From Nitrospirota bacterium (lineage in GTDB: Bacteria > Nitrospirota > Thermodesulfovibrionia > Thermodesulfovibrionales > Magnetobacteriaceae), in assembly GCA_015233615.1 (NCBI GenBank), contig JADFXJ010000021.1, positions 1 to 35,502 on the forward strand: a stretch of 35,502 nt of DNA. Reading direction: 5' to 3'. The translations under genes and the position numbers were made by a program. Each line of letters begins with the position of its first letter. Position 1 is the first letter of the stretch. The notes beneath the pieces are model-generated. The model was not told the DNA's origin. It was given only the letters and a program-made list of their open reading frames with translations, and ran no database searches. Positions 8,605-16,203 of the stretch are shown here, piece after piece.

Positions 8605-8676
8605 CTGAATTCGAGCATTACAAATATTTCCGGTTCTAACCTTTTTTGTGAGCCAATACCGTGGGTTTCAGGCCGC

Positions 8677-9546
8677 TTATGAGGAAAACCCGGGAGAAAA
8701 TCTGGCTATGCAAAAGCCGAACTTTTCCCTGGATTCTACCAGTATTGTAAATCGCCCGTCTTGTTTTAGCTTAATCAGGCTCCCGTAGTGCTTGACGTGG
8801 TAAACGTCGTCAAGGGCTACGTAGCAATCGCCCCTAAGCCTGCTTACGAGGTAAGTGAACTCTACGTATCCCAGGTGGCCTGCACTGTCCAGAAGTACGA
8901 AGTCCGGTCTGTAATCGAAATCTGCCAGACACTTGCCGAGAAGGTCGTCTCCGGTATCGGGAAAGTTGGTTTCCCCATAATAGAGGGATGCACGCTCGTC
9001 TTCCCTGTGATCTACGAAAATACCGGCATGGGCAATATCTTTATGGCCAATATCGTTATGGGCAATATCTTTATGGCCGGGCTCGTTATTTTCGCAGATC
9101 TCAGGCACACCGTCACCTGAATCGCAGATGTTTTTTACAAATAATCGCTCTATCTCTTCGATGGACGGCAAAATATCCCTCGGTACGGATAACCCCAGGA
9201 GAGGCTTTACGTAGTCGATAAGACCCGATGCTTTCAGGTTTTCCCTGGCTCTCTCGTAGTTTTGGGGATTCACTTCTATCGAATAAAATATAGGGTCGGC
9301 AACGTGCCCGGCCCGGACGAGTTCCTTAAGCGCCGATGCTATGATCGCGGTAGTACCCATACCCAGGTATGTCCCGGTTTCTATGAGCCTTTTCGGACGA
9401 ATTTCTTCGAAAAGACTACCGATGCTCCTTGCGAAGGCAGAAACGCCACCCACTGCCGTCAAGTCGTGAGATGGATCGAGATCCCCTGCTATTTTAAACC
9501 CGCCACCGGTATTGTTACAATATTTCTGGCTCGCTGATTTTTTCAC
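8677..9546 (-). CDS. Class I SAM-dependent methyltransferase (glycan cluster)
   Basis: The 289-aa product carries a Rossmann-fold SAM motif at residues 55-66 (IETGTYLGMGTT), an acidic second-strand motif (YSIEVNPQNYERA), and a later VLLDSAG then ALDDVYH that fits the catalytic or metal region of Methyltransferase_24-like enzymes. A hydrophilic GHKDIAHNDI-type repeat sits between the core strands, at about residues 157-176. The start is GTG at 9546 with no clear Shine-Dalgarno; no better start is available before motif I. A promoter-like TTGACT / TATAGA pair lies 60-85 bp upstream. It precedes the glycosyltransferase fusion on the same strand, so O-methylation of a sugar or of a linked precursor is the natural inference. 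Substrate unknown. Confidence 0.8.
   Translation of the reverse strand: MKKSASQKYCNNTGGGFKIAGDLDPSHDLTAVGGVSAFARSIGSLFEEIRPKRLIETGTYLGMGTTAIIASALKELVRAGHVADPIFYSIEVNPQNYERARENLKASGLIDYVKPLLGLSVPRDILPSIEEIERLFVKNICDSGDGVPEICENNEPGHKDIAHNDIGHKDIAHAGIFVDHREDERASLYYGETNFPDTGDDLLGKCLADFDYRPDFVLLDSAGHLGYVEFTYLVSRLRGDCYVALDDVYHVKHYGSLIKLKQDGRFTILVESREKFGFCIARFSPGFSS
9019..9078 (-). repeat. In-frame 15-bp tandem repeat in the methyltransferase gene
   Basis: Four 15-bp units encode GHKDI, AHNDI, GHKDI, AHAGI. Units one and three are identical, and the higher-order 30-bp period is nearly perfect. The insert is hydrophilic and probably forms a surface loop. Confidence 0.9.
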
Positions 9547-9579
9547 AAGATATTTAAACCCGGGCTCTCCCTGACTTTA

Positions 9580-9616
9580 TGGTGTTATTTCTTCGATGTT
9601 TTATTCTATAACACCA
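9580..9616. repeat. Perfect 9-bp inverted repeat overlapping a -10 element
   Basis: TGGTGTTAT at 9580-9588 and ATAACACCA at 9608-9616 are perfect complements separated by 19 bp. One arm overlaps the candidate -10 of the glycan promoter and the other lies just downstream of its expected start, a typical operator position. It could also be an RNA hairpin. Confidence 0.45.
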
Positions 9617-9632
9617 TTGGAAGATCAGTCAA
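9603..9632 (-). promoter_or_regulatory. Promoter candidate for the methyltransferase/glycan operon
   Basis: On the minus strand TTGACT (9627-9632) is followed after 16 bp by TATAGA (9605-9610), or after 18 bp by TAGAAT (9603-9608). The distance to the GTG start at 9546 leaves a leader of about 50 nt. The -10 overlaps one arm of the inverted repeat at 9580-9616. Confidence 0.5.
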
Positions 9633-9796
9633 GCAGTTGGCTGCCGTTGCCTGTATACCGTAGATTTAGACATCGGACGGCCCCTGCAGAAGAATTCCCG
9701 TGGTTTTTTGAATTGCCACGATCCACTTTGTCCAAAACACCGCCACTTCCTTTTTGGCTCGACCGAAAAATTTTTTGACATGAAAGATATTTTGAT

Positions 9797-9825
9797 TTGA
9801 CTTTTTATGTCCAATATGTTATTCT
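9797..9825 (+). promoter_or_regulatory. Sigma-70-type promoter of the secreted protein gene
   Basis: TTGACT (9797-9802), a 17-bp spacer, and TATTCT (9820-9825). Transcription would begin near 9832, giving an unusually long leader of about 245 nt before the ATG at 10079. No plus-strand gene precedes it. Confidence 0.55.
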
Positions 9826-9831
9826 GTAATA

Positions 9832-10078
9832 GTATTATAGAAGCTAAAGAACAATAGCGGACGCTTTAATCGGTAGGAAAGACTCACCCATGCGAAGTTT
9901 GTCGATGGTGGATAGTAGGATTAACTAACTAAGCGAGCGGAAGTAGAGAAATATTAAATTTATTAAATATAAGGAGGCACGTATGCACTAATCGTTAATC
10001 GTAACAGGTATATGTTAGTCTAAACATGTTCAGAAATAGTGTATAACATAATAAAACGCCAAAGGAGGATATACATAA
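9832..10078 (+). ncRNA. Long, foldable 5' leader (possible cis-regulatory RNA)
   Basis: GCTT-TAATC at 9863-9871 can pair with GATTA at 9919-9923 and AAGC at 9931-9934, closing a domain. Inside it, 9885-9910 forms a bulged hairpin (CAC-CAT-CGA with TCG-ATG-GTG). Further on, a strong AAGGAGG site precedes a two-codon ORF (ATG CAC TAA, about 9982-9990), and a second AAAGGAGG site serves the gene at 10079. I compared it by eye with the c-di-GMP GEMM consensus and found no match; no known riboswitch class is recognised. Confidence 0.4.
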
Positions 10079-10633
10079 ATGCTTAATTCTAAAAAAATGT
10101 TGTTTTTGGTAGCGGTTGCTATATGCATGCAGTTGTTGGTGAGTATTAACGTCGCACAAGCGGCGCAAGGGACAAGTTATCCCGATTATTGCGCTTTTCT
10201 AAACTTGCATAGCTCCACCACATTGACGGTCGGCGACGTATTGACTATTCCGGCAGTAACAGCCGACGGTAAAACGTCGTATTCGGTAACGCTTTCCTAT
10301 GCCGGCTCCGACAATTGTGCCAACGGTGTGGCTTGTTATCAACCCGGCTCGGCAGTTCACTTTTACATTAACGGCGCTACTGTGAACAACTCAAGCGTCA
10401 CTTGTGATCTGTTTCAGGGCAACTGCGCTATGGTCGGTACCGATACCGAAGGTGTAACCCGAATCGTGATGTCTATCCCAATGGTGGATGCCGGTGTCGG
10501 TATGACGTCGTGTAAAGCCGGCGACACGACACTTAATGTAGTATTCACCTTAACCTCTCTCACCCCTGACAGCACCGGCCATTACGTGATAAACCTCACT
10601 CAAGTCAATATAAACAGTTCGGGTGCCCCGTAA
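10079..10633 (+). CDS. Small secreted cysteine-containing protein of unknown function
   Basis: The 184-aa product begins with a clear Sec signal peptide (MLNSKKM, then a hydrophobic core, then VAQAAQG with probable cleavage after AQA). The mature part is Ser/Thr/Gly-rich, beta-like, and has six cysteines (in SYPDYC, SDNC, GVAC, VTC, GNC and TSC). This is an even number consistent with three disulphides in the periplasm or outside the cell. I recognise no family. The ribosome site AAAGGAGG is excellent, and the promoter and long leader suggest high or controlled expression. It is the only clear plus-strand gene in the window and stands alone between a glycan operon and a c-di-GMP enzyme. A structural, adhesive or inhibitor role is possible, but nothing in the sequence decides it. 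Confidence 0.85.
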   Translation: MLNSKKMLFLVAVAICMQLLVSINVAQAAQGTSYPDYCAFLNLHSSTTLTVGDVLTIPAVTADGKTSYSVTLSYAGSDNCANGVACYQPGSAVHFYINGATVNNSSVTCDLFQGNCAMVGTDTEGVTRIVMSIPMVDAGVGMTSCKAGDTTLNVVFTLTSLTPDSTGHYVINLTQVNINSSGAP

Positions 10634-10708
10634 GCTGAAGCTAACGGCAAATTACGGGAAAAACTAAAGAACGGGCAAAAGCGTCACAAAATAATCGTAT
10701 AAAGAGCA

Positions 10709-10737
10709 GGCAGAGAGTGCGTGTAATCCTCTCTGCC
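10709..10737 (+). terminator. Hairpin downstream of the secreted protein gene
   Basis: GGCAGAGAG (10709-10717) and CTCTCTGCC (10729-10737) form a perfect 9-bp stem with an 11-nt loop. No U-tract follows, so it may stabilise the mRNA end rather than terminate by itself. A weaker A/T stem, TGATTT (10761-10766) with AAATCA (10784-10789), is followed by eight T and may complete termination. Confidence 0.5.
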
Positions 10738-10797
10738 GGATAGCGGGGGCATGAAGTGGCTGATTTGACGATACATTTGTAAGAAATCATTTTTTTT

Positions 10798-10926
10798 CAG
10801 CGTAACCATTATGTATGTTTTATGTTTCTTTGATCTGCCTTATATTTCCTTAGCTCTGCGTTTCCATCCGGATATCCCCTTTCAATTTTTTCCGCGGTGT
10901 CGGTTGACCGGTTGAGCACGCGTTAC
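10798..10926. other. Intergenic region between convergent genes
   Basis: Nothing gene-like is seen. The plus-strand secreted gene and the minus-strand GGDEF/EAL gene converge here. No clear U-tract terminator serves the minus-strand gene. Confidence 0.4.
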
Positions 10927-12741
10927 TCAGTGTTTTTTGAAGAGCAGCTCTTTAAAAGATTCGAATTCTACGGGTCTGCTGAAGAGATAACCTTGTGCTT
11001 CGTCACAATTGAGGGTTCTGAGGAATTCCAACTGGTCGACAGTCTCCACTCCCTCGGCCGTGACGTGCAGTTTAAGGCTGTGGGCCATGGCTATTATGGC
11101 CGTGACTATTGCCTCGTCGTCCGGGTCGGTGGTTATGTCCCGTACGAAGGATTTGTCTATTTTGAGCCTGTCTATAGGGAAACGCTTGAGGTAGCTCAGA
11201 GAGGAATATCCCATTCCGAAGTCGTCTATTGCGATGTGAATGCCCATGTTTTTTATGAGACGAAGTATTTTTATTGCGTTTTCGGCTTCTTCCATAACAA
11301 CGCTCTCCGTTAACTCCAGTTCGAGGTATTCAGGGTTGAAGCCGGACTCTTGCAGTATCGATTCTATTGTGTAGATTAGTCCGGAGGACTTGAACTGTCG
11401 TGCCGAGAGGTTGACTGCGGTGATTATGCCATATCCTTGTTTTTGCCAGGCTACGCTCTGTGAGCAGGCGGTGCGAAGCACCCACTCGCCGATGGATATG
11501 ATGAGGCCGGTTTCCTCTGCCAGAGGTATGAACTCTACCGGCGATACAAGGCCATAGTGGGGATTTTGCCACCTGACGAGAGCCTCCGTGCCGGTGAATT
11601 CTCCATTTATCAGGTTGACCTTTGGCTGATAGTGGAGAGTGAACTCGTTTTTTTCGAGGGCTTTTCTAAGGTTGTTCTCCAATTTTAAGCGCCTCAGAGC
11701 CCTGGTGTTCATGTCGGAGTTGTAAAACTGGTAGTTATTCCTACCCTGGTCTTTTGCCTGGTACATGGCGATGTCCGAGTTTTTAAGAAGAGTGTCCACG
11801 TCGTCGCCATCGGTCGGGTATATGCTTATACCTATGCTGGCACCCACGAAGCATTCGTGGCCATCGAGGTAGAAGGGTTTGGCTAAGGCCTCTATTATTT
11901 TTTGAGATACCAGGGAAGCTGCTCTGGCCTTGCTTATCACTGGTAAAATAACGACGAATTCGTCGCCACCAACGTGGGCGACAGTGTCGGATTCCCTGAC
12001 GCATTCCGGTAGTGTCTTTGCGGCCATTTTGAGAAGCAAGTCTCCCATGTCGTGGCCCAGGGTATCGTTGACGAACTTAAAGCCGTCCAGATCGATGAAA
12101 AGAAGCGCAAACATCTGATTGTACCTGCGTGACTGGCCAAGGGTGTGGCTGAGCCTGTCGTAAAAGAGCGTCCTGTTAGGAAGGTCGGTTAGTGAGTCGA
12201 AGTGGGCGAGGTATTCGAGCCTCTGCTCCGTTAGCTTTCTTTCTGTAATGTCTATGCCGGTGGCTATCACGAAAACCACTCTGCCTGAACCGTCGTCAAG
12301 AGTTGTGTTTGTCCAGCTTATGAGGCGTTGTCCACCACTTCGCGACATCAGAACATTCTGGTAATTCCGGGAGTATTGACCATTCAGGATGTTTTGAAAA
12401 TACGCTCTGATTTCGTCGACGTCTTCATCCCGAATCAGAGCCTCCCAGATAAACTGTCCTTTCAGTTCTTCGAAACGATAGCCGGACACGTCCTCACAGG
12501 CATGGTTGAATCTTATTATACGGCCCTCTATGTCCAGGACAAGGACGAGTGCACCTATGGTGTCAAGTACTGCCGACAAAAAATTCGTGTCGTCAAGGTT
12601 AACATCGTCATTAACGGTACATAAAGGGTCACCCTCCCCGATTTCATCTATCATACTGTATATCTTATCCCCTCCGGCGTTTATATGCTCCCGGGCTCCA
12701 ACGTCCGGAGCTCCGGCTTCCGGTTTCATGTTTTTGTCCAT
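10927..12741 (-). CDS. PAS-GGDEF-EAL c-di-GMP turnover protein
   Basis: This 604-aa protein shows no membrane segment, so it is probably cytoplasmic. A PAS domain at about residues 53-165 (DIEGRIIRFNHACEDVSGY, ending DITERKLTEQ) precedes a GGDEF domain. That domain has an intact GGDEF at 258-262 and an intact product-inhibition site RESD at 249-252, exactly five residues upstream. The EAL domain keeps TEALVRW (EAL at 386-388), NLSARQ, ELTES, DDFGMGYSSL (from 506) and AEGVET. All the motifs needed for cyclase and phosphodiesterase activity appear present, so it could make and degrade c-di-GMP. The neighbouring FlaG and sigma-28 genes suggest it controls motility versus attachment. The ATG at 12741 lacks a clear Shine-Dalgarno; an ATG four codons later is the alternative. 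Confidence 0.93.
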   Translation of the reverse strand: MDKNMKPEAGAPDVGAREHINAGGDKIYSMIDEIGEGDPLCTVNDDVNLDDTNFLSAVLDTIGALVLVLDIEGRIIRFNHACEDVSGYRFEELKGQFIWEALIRDEDVDEIRAYFQNILNGQYSRNYQNVLMSRSGGQRLISWTNTTLDDGSGRVVFVIATGIDITERKLTEQRLEYLAHFDSLTDLPNRTLFYDRLSHTLGQSRRYNQMFALLFIDLDGFKFVNDTLGHDMGDLLLKMAAKTLPECVRESDTVAHVGGDEFVVILPVISKARAASLVSQKIIEALAKPFYLDGHECFVGASIGISIYPTDGDDVDTLLKNSDIAMYQAKDQGRNNYQFYNSDMNTRALRRLKLENNLRKALEKNEFTLHYQPKVNLINGEFTGTEALVRWQNPHYGLVSPVEFIPLAEETGLIISIGEWVLRTACSQSVAWQKQGYGIITAVNLSARQFKSSGLIYTIESILQESGFNPEYLELELTESVVMEEAENAIKILRLIKNMGIHIAIDDFGMGYSSLSYLKRFPIDRLKIDKSFVRDITTDPDDEAIVTAIIAMAHSLKLHVTAEGVETVDQLEFLRTLNCDEAQGYLFSRPVEFESFKELLFKKH

Positions 12742-12773
12742 AGGTTACTAGTATTCTAACAGAACCCCCGGAG

Positions 12774-12779
12774 ATTATA
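12774..12779 (-). promoter_or_regulatory. -10 element (TATAAT) before the GGDEF/EAL gene
   Basis: A perfect TATAAT on the minus strand lies 33 bp before the ATG at 12741. The -35 position has no match, so an activator may be needed, or the hexamer is chance. Confidence 0.3.
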
Positions 12780-12830
12780 CTACTATAAATCTTTTCGGAG
12801 GGTTGATGGGAAATGAGAGATTTTACGGAG

Positions 12831-13370
12831 TTATGCCTTTGTATGGAACAGATGACTATCCGCTTGTTTCATCGAATCTACCATTTTAAGGTAATCCTCC
12901 GGGGGTACTTGCTTCACGACTTTCCCTTGCGAGTCTACTATGCGTATTACGACGTTATGTTTGTCATCGACGGCAAAATATGCTTTGTTGACACCCTGTG
13001 CGAGGCCTTTTTGCGTAGCATCCTGTTTTTGTTTTACCTCGTTTTGTTTTGAGGCGTTTTGCTTTGACGCATTTTGCTTTAACACACCGTTGGCTTTTTG
13101 TGCACCGTTTCCGGATACAGATCCGGTTACGGCACCGCCGTTGGAAGTGTCAGCCGCCTTTGTGCTCCCCTGTGCCGGGGTCGCGGCTTTAGCTGCCTGC
13201 ACCGAAGCTGCCTGCGGCGAGATAGTAACCGTGTCGGGGAATTGTGGTGTGTCTTTAACCGTGGTCTGGCCGGAAACCGTAGCAACACCGCTTACGTTGG
13301 CACCGGCAATCCCCACGTCGCTTTGCTGAGAGCTAGACACATAATTTATTTCCGTATTCCCGATCTCCAT
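12831..13370 (-). CDS. flaG: FlaG-family flagellar protein
   Basis: The 179-aa product ends in a FlaG-like domain, about residues 125-175: AYFAVDDKHNVVIRIVDSQ, then GKVVKQVPPEDYLKMVDSM. This matches the family pattern of a beta hairpin followed by QIPxEexL. The first 120 residues are low-complexity (A, S, T, G, V, Q) and include KQNASKQNASKQNEVKQK, a short tandem repeat, making it longer than the usual 110-140 aa. FlaG proteins affect flagellar filament length or assembly in several bacteria. AAGGA stands about 6 nt before the ATG at 13370. No flagellin or cap gene (fliD) is visible beside it, so it is an orphan copy here. The family call rests on the C-terminal domain alone. Confidence 0.7.
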   Translation of the reverse strand: MEIGNTEINYVSSSQQSDVGIAGANVSGVATVSGQTTVKDTPQFPDTVTISPQAASVQAAKAATPAQGSTKAADTSNGGAVTGSVSGNGAQKANGVLKQNASKQNASKQNEVKQKQDATQKGLAQGVNKAYFAVDDKHNVVIRIVDSQGKVVKQVPPEDYLKMVDSMKQADSHLFHTKA

Positions 13371-13412
13371 AAGTATCCTTCCCTCACATCACATCGCAGT
13401 ACTTCTCTCTTC

Positions 13413-13470
13413 GGCCTTTCATCTTAGGCCTTCTCTACATCAGACTTATGCTTTTGTCTGAACTATTATA
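13413..13470 (-). promoter_or_regulatory. Leader of flaG: TATAAT and two hairpins
   Basis: On the minus strand a perfect TATAAT (13465-13470) is followed by TCAGAC...GTCTGA (13440-13461, 6-bp stem), then GGCCT...AGGCC (13413-13430, 5-bp stem). The -35 is poor. This may be the promoter and a structured leader for flaG. Confidence 0.35.
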
Positions 13471-13843
13471 GCCCAAAACCCCAGCATATCCAGTCGGACA
13501 GATGCTCTGTACCGCCCGCAAAACAGCTATTTCCTACTCGATCCCGAAAACCGATTATATACCGCTTTTCCGGCTCGCTTCATTTTCCGAAGGCATACCG
13601 CTTACACCTTCCATTATAAAACCCGCTCTAACGGGCAACGGAAATATAAACGGTACTTTTAAACTAAAAAGACAGTTAGTTTCTAACCCGCTTATAACCC
13701 GTTAACGCCAATACCGGTTCTATAGAGGCATCGATACTCTTCACCACGGGTGCCATTAACCCGACTTCAGGAAATTTCCGGCTACTTTCCCGGGAGCTTT
13801 CGCAACCGCTGTCGTTTAGGCTGGCTTAACAGCCGTCTTTTCA
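13471..13843. other. Intergenic region, no gene supported
   Basis: About 370 bp between flaG and the small sigma-28 gene. A 67-codon plus-strand frame exists but has no ribosome site or family signal. Short GGGTTA/CGGGTT words recur on the minus strand around 13620-13770 without a clear period. Confidence 0.4.
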
Positions 13844-14146
13844 TTAGCCGCCGCTTTTACCTATCGCCTCCTGGAGCTTGTTGTATTCCTTAGTCGGCGC
13901 ATTCGTCGCTGTCTGCGCGGGTTTATTAACCGTCGTATTTCCCCCCGTGTTGGCCGTATGCGTATTGTTAGCACGCAATGCTGCCGCCTTCGCCTCGGCA
14001 GAGATGTGCGTTTTTACGGCCTCATTATCCCTGTTACCTGCCGGTGCTCCGGTTGCCCCTGTTGGAGCGGTGTTTTTCCGCAGTGTCTGCCCGACTCCTG
14101 CCGTTGCATTTGTTTGTGCCAATCTTGTTGCATCAATATGTGCCAT
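13844..14146 (-). CDS. Small protein under a sigma-28 promoter, unknown function
   Basis: The 100-aa hydrophilic product is dominated by A, T, N, G and K and is probably disordered. It begins MAHIDATRLAQTN and ends in a short helix-like stretch (TKEYNKLQEAIGKSGG). GGGGGTGA precedes the ATG at 14146. A near-consensus flagellar sigma-28 promoter lies 40-65 bp upstream, so it is probably expressed with late flagellar genes. Its size and the HISAEAKAAAL segment recall FlgM-type anti-sigma factors, but the FlgM C-terminal helices are not evident and I do not make that call. Alternatives are a flagellin-associated or chemotaxis-accessory protein. Confidence 0.65.
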   Translation of the reverse strand: MAHIDATRLAQTNATAGVGQTLRKNTAPTGATGAPAGNRDNEAVKTHISAEAKAAALRANNTHTANTGGNTTVNKPAQTATNAPTKEYNKLQEAIGKSGG

Positions 14147-14183
14147 ATCTTGTCACCCCCTTTTATTTTAACTGTCATTTCTT

Positions 14184-14211
14184 ATATCGGCAGATTCCTT
14201 ACGATACTTTA
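14184..14211 (-). promoter_or_regulatory. Sigma-28 (FliA) promoter
   Basis: On the minus strand TAAAGTAT (TAAA at 14208-14211) is followed by GCCGATAT (14184-14191). The consensus is TAAAGTTT, N11, GCCGATAA; here the second box matches 7 of 8 and the spacer is one base longer. It drives the gene starting at 14146. Confidence 0.7.
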
Positions 14212-14260
14212 GCATTTTTTTACAAAAATAAAATAAATTCGATAACCTTTAAGTTTCCCG

Positions 14261-15010
14261 TCAATGTCCGGCTTTGTGTATGGCTATGACGACGCCGATG
14301 TTCTTTCGGTTTTCATCCGTTATGGCTACGGCACTGAAGTCTATCGAAACGTGTTTTTTATCTTTCCTGGTCAGCGTGCAGTTTTTGCTTATCAAGATGC
14401 CCTCTTCCAGTACTTTTTGCACGGGGTGGGCATTCGGTATACTGAAAACGTTGCCGACGTCCTCCTGAATGGCCTCGACGTCTGTCCATCCGGTTATTTG
14501 GGCGGCTCCCGGATTCATGAAAGTTACCATGCCGTCTACGTCCGTGGTTATCACTGCGCAACCCATCAGTTTTAGCGCCCCCAGGAGCCATTGCTCGCTT
14601 TCGCGCAGGCGCCTTTCCATACGGTGCTTATATAGCGCTATCTCTATGTTTATATACAATTCTCTCTGTTCGAAGGGTTTTAATATATAGCCGTAGGGTT
14701 CCGTCACCTTGGCCCTGGCCAGAGTGTCGTCGTCGGAGTAGGCCGACAGGTACACCACCGGTATGTCAAGGTTCGACCTGATGTAACCGGCAGCCTCTAC
14801 GCCGTCCATCTCACCTTTCAGCACTATGTCCATCAAAACAAGATGTGGTCTCAGCAGCTCCGCCTTCTTTATCGCTTCCTCACCGGTAGAGACCACGTCT
14901 GCCACGGTATAGCCAAGCTCCTTCAGTCTATCCTGGATACTCATGGCCACGATACTTTCGTCTTCCACAACTAGCACCCTGGCCTTTTCCTGGTTATCCG
15001 TACCGATCAT
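14261..15010 (-). CDS. Response regulator with receiver and PAS domain
   Basis: This 249-aa protein has an N-terminal CheY-like receiver. Its acidic pocket is in VVEDES, the phosphoacceptor is D61 in [10 protein letters not shown], there is a switch serine in YLSAYSD, and the conserved lysine is in ILKPFE (K111). A PAS domain follows, about residues 130-249 ([21 protein letters not shown], ending [11 protein letters not shown]). There is no DNA-binding or enzymatic output, so it probably passes the signal by protein contact. Its ATG at 15010 is 5 bp after the stop of the hybrid kinase gene, with GAGG about 9 nt upstream, so the two are cotranscribed and probably partners. Confidence 0.9.
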   Translation of the reverse strand: MIGTDNQEKARVLVVEDESIVAMSIQDRLKELGYTVADVVSTGEEAIKKAELLRPHLVLMDIVLKGEMDGVEAAGYIRSNLDIPVVYLSAYSDDDTLARAKVTEPYGYILKPFEQRELYINIEIALYKHRMERRLRESEQWLLGALKLMGCAVITTDVDGMVTFMNPGAAQITGWTDVEAIQEDVGNVFSIPNAHPVQKVLEEGILISKNCTLTRKDKKHVSIDFSAVAITDENRKNIGVVIAIHKAGH

Positions 15011-15015
15011 AGTGA

Positions 15016-16203
15016 TTATCCTCTTTTAACGTATTTTATCTCCCCAAATGTTATATCGAAGCGTGCCCCGCTATGGCCCGAGAACTCCAATGTCCCCTCC
15101 AGTTGATCGACAACGAGGGCGTTTACAAGCCTGAGACCCAGGGATTGAGCCTTCGTTATGTCCACGCTCTCCGGAAACCCTATACCGTCGTCCGAGATGC
15201 TAAGCTTGAATTTACCGTCGGCGATTTCCTTCAGTTTTATGCCTACCGTGCCTTTGCCCTCGTTTTTGAAGGCGTGTTTGAATGAATTCGACACGAGCTC
15301 GTTTATGATTAGCCCGCATGGTATGGCCGTGTCTACTCCTATGAATACTTCGTCTATCTGTGTTTCCATCGATATGGCTCCTACGTTGAGGCAATAGGAA
15401 TGGTATATGTGGTTGAGGAGGTTTACGATGTATTTCGAGAAGTCTATCCGGGCCATGTCGTCGGACTGGTAAAGTTTTTCGTGTATGAGGGCCATGGTCT
15501 TAAGGCGGCTCTGGCTGTCCCTGAACATTTCGAGGGTAGCTGGCTCTTTTATGTACTTCGTCTGAAGATCCAGGAGGCTGGACACTATCTGGAGGTTGTT
15601 CTTCACCCTGTGATGAATTTCTCTAAGGAGTACTTCCTTTTCGCCAAGGGAATGTTTTAGTTTTTCTTCGGCACTTATACGCTCGGTTACCTCTTTCTGG
15701 AGTACTTCGTTCATGTGTTTGAGTTCGGAGGTGCGCTTGTCCACAATCTCTTCGAGGAGGTACCTGTATTTCCACAGCTCTTCCTCCATCTTTGTTCTTT
15801 CGGCGAGTTCCGTTTTCAGATTACCTTCCACCTGCTTGAGTGCTATGGAATGTTTTACCATGCCCTTGAGCTCGTAGAGGCTGAATGGTTTGTGCAGAAA
15901 GGAACTTACGCCCAAATCGAAACACCTTTCCATGTCCTCGTCCGTGCCGTGTCCCGTCAGCACTATCACCGTACAGGGGTCGGCGGGGGTGAGCTTTATG
16001 TGCTCGAGAAACTCCACCCCGTCCATGACCGGCATCTTCAGGTCCAGTATGATGAGTATAGGGGATACCTCGTAGTATAGTTTAAGGCCGTCTTTGCCGT
16101 TTTTTGCCGAGAAAAGTTTATGTCCATACTCTTTGAGGTGCTTCTTTATGGCGTCTATGACGACTTGTTCGTCGTCTAATATCAGGATCTTATGATTAGT
16201 CAA
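15016..16203 (-). CDS. Receiver-histidine kinase hybrid (REC, coiled coil, HisKA_2, HATPase)
   Basis: The 395-aa cytoplasmic protein begins with a receiver domain (LILDDEQ, phosphoacceptor D54 in [14 protein letters not shown]105 in LHKPFS). A coiled coil (residues about 120-185) leads to a HisKA_2 dimerisation region ([19 protein letters not shown], phosphorylated His near 197). A HATPase_c domain follows, with an N-box ([15 protein letters not shown]) and a G-box (SDDGIGFP). The receiver precedes the kinase, so an upstream kinase can gate it. The start appears to be TTG at 16203, 8 bp inside the upstream kinase gene, with AAGGA just before it. It is the middle gene of a three-gene phosphorelay. 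Confidence 0.92.
   Translation of the reverse strand: MTNHKILILDDEQVVIDAIKKHLKEYGHKLFSAKNGKDGLKLYYEVSPILIILDLKMPVMDGVEFLEHIKLTPADPCTVIVLTGHGTDEDMERCFDLGVSSFLHKPFSLYELKGMVKHSIALKQVEGNLKTELAERTKMEEELWKYRYLLEEIVDKRTSELKHMNEVLQKEVTERISAEEKLKHSLGEKEVLLREIHHRVKNNLQIVSSLLDLQTKYIKEPATLEMFRDSQSRLKTMALIHEKLYQSDDMARIDFSKYIVNLLNHIYHSYCLNVGAISMETQIDEVFIGVDTAIPCGLIINELVSNSFKHAFKNEGKGTVGIKLKEIADGKFKLSISDDGIGFPESVDITKAQSLGLRLVNALVVDQLEGTLEFSGHSGARFDITFGEIKYVKRG

Noticed and set aside
9863..9934. c-di-GMP (GEMM) riboswitch
   Set aside because: The leader lacks the GGACGCAAAGC and GGTAGCC-GGTTACCG type elements of the class; only generic stem structure is seen.
13502..13705. 67-codon plus-strand frame in the flaG upstream gap
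   Set aside because: No ribosome site and no family features; composition looks non-coding.
13844..14146. FlgM anti-sigma-28 factor
   Set aside because: Size and promoter fit, but the helical C-terminal half that binds FliA is not recognisable, so I leave it unnamed.
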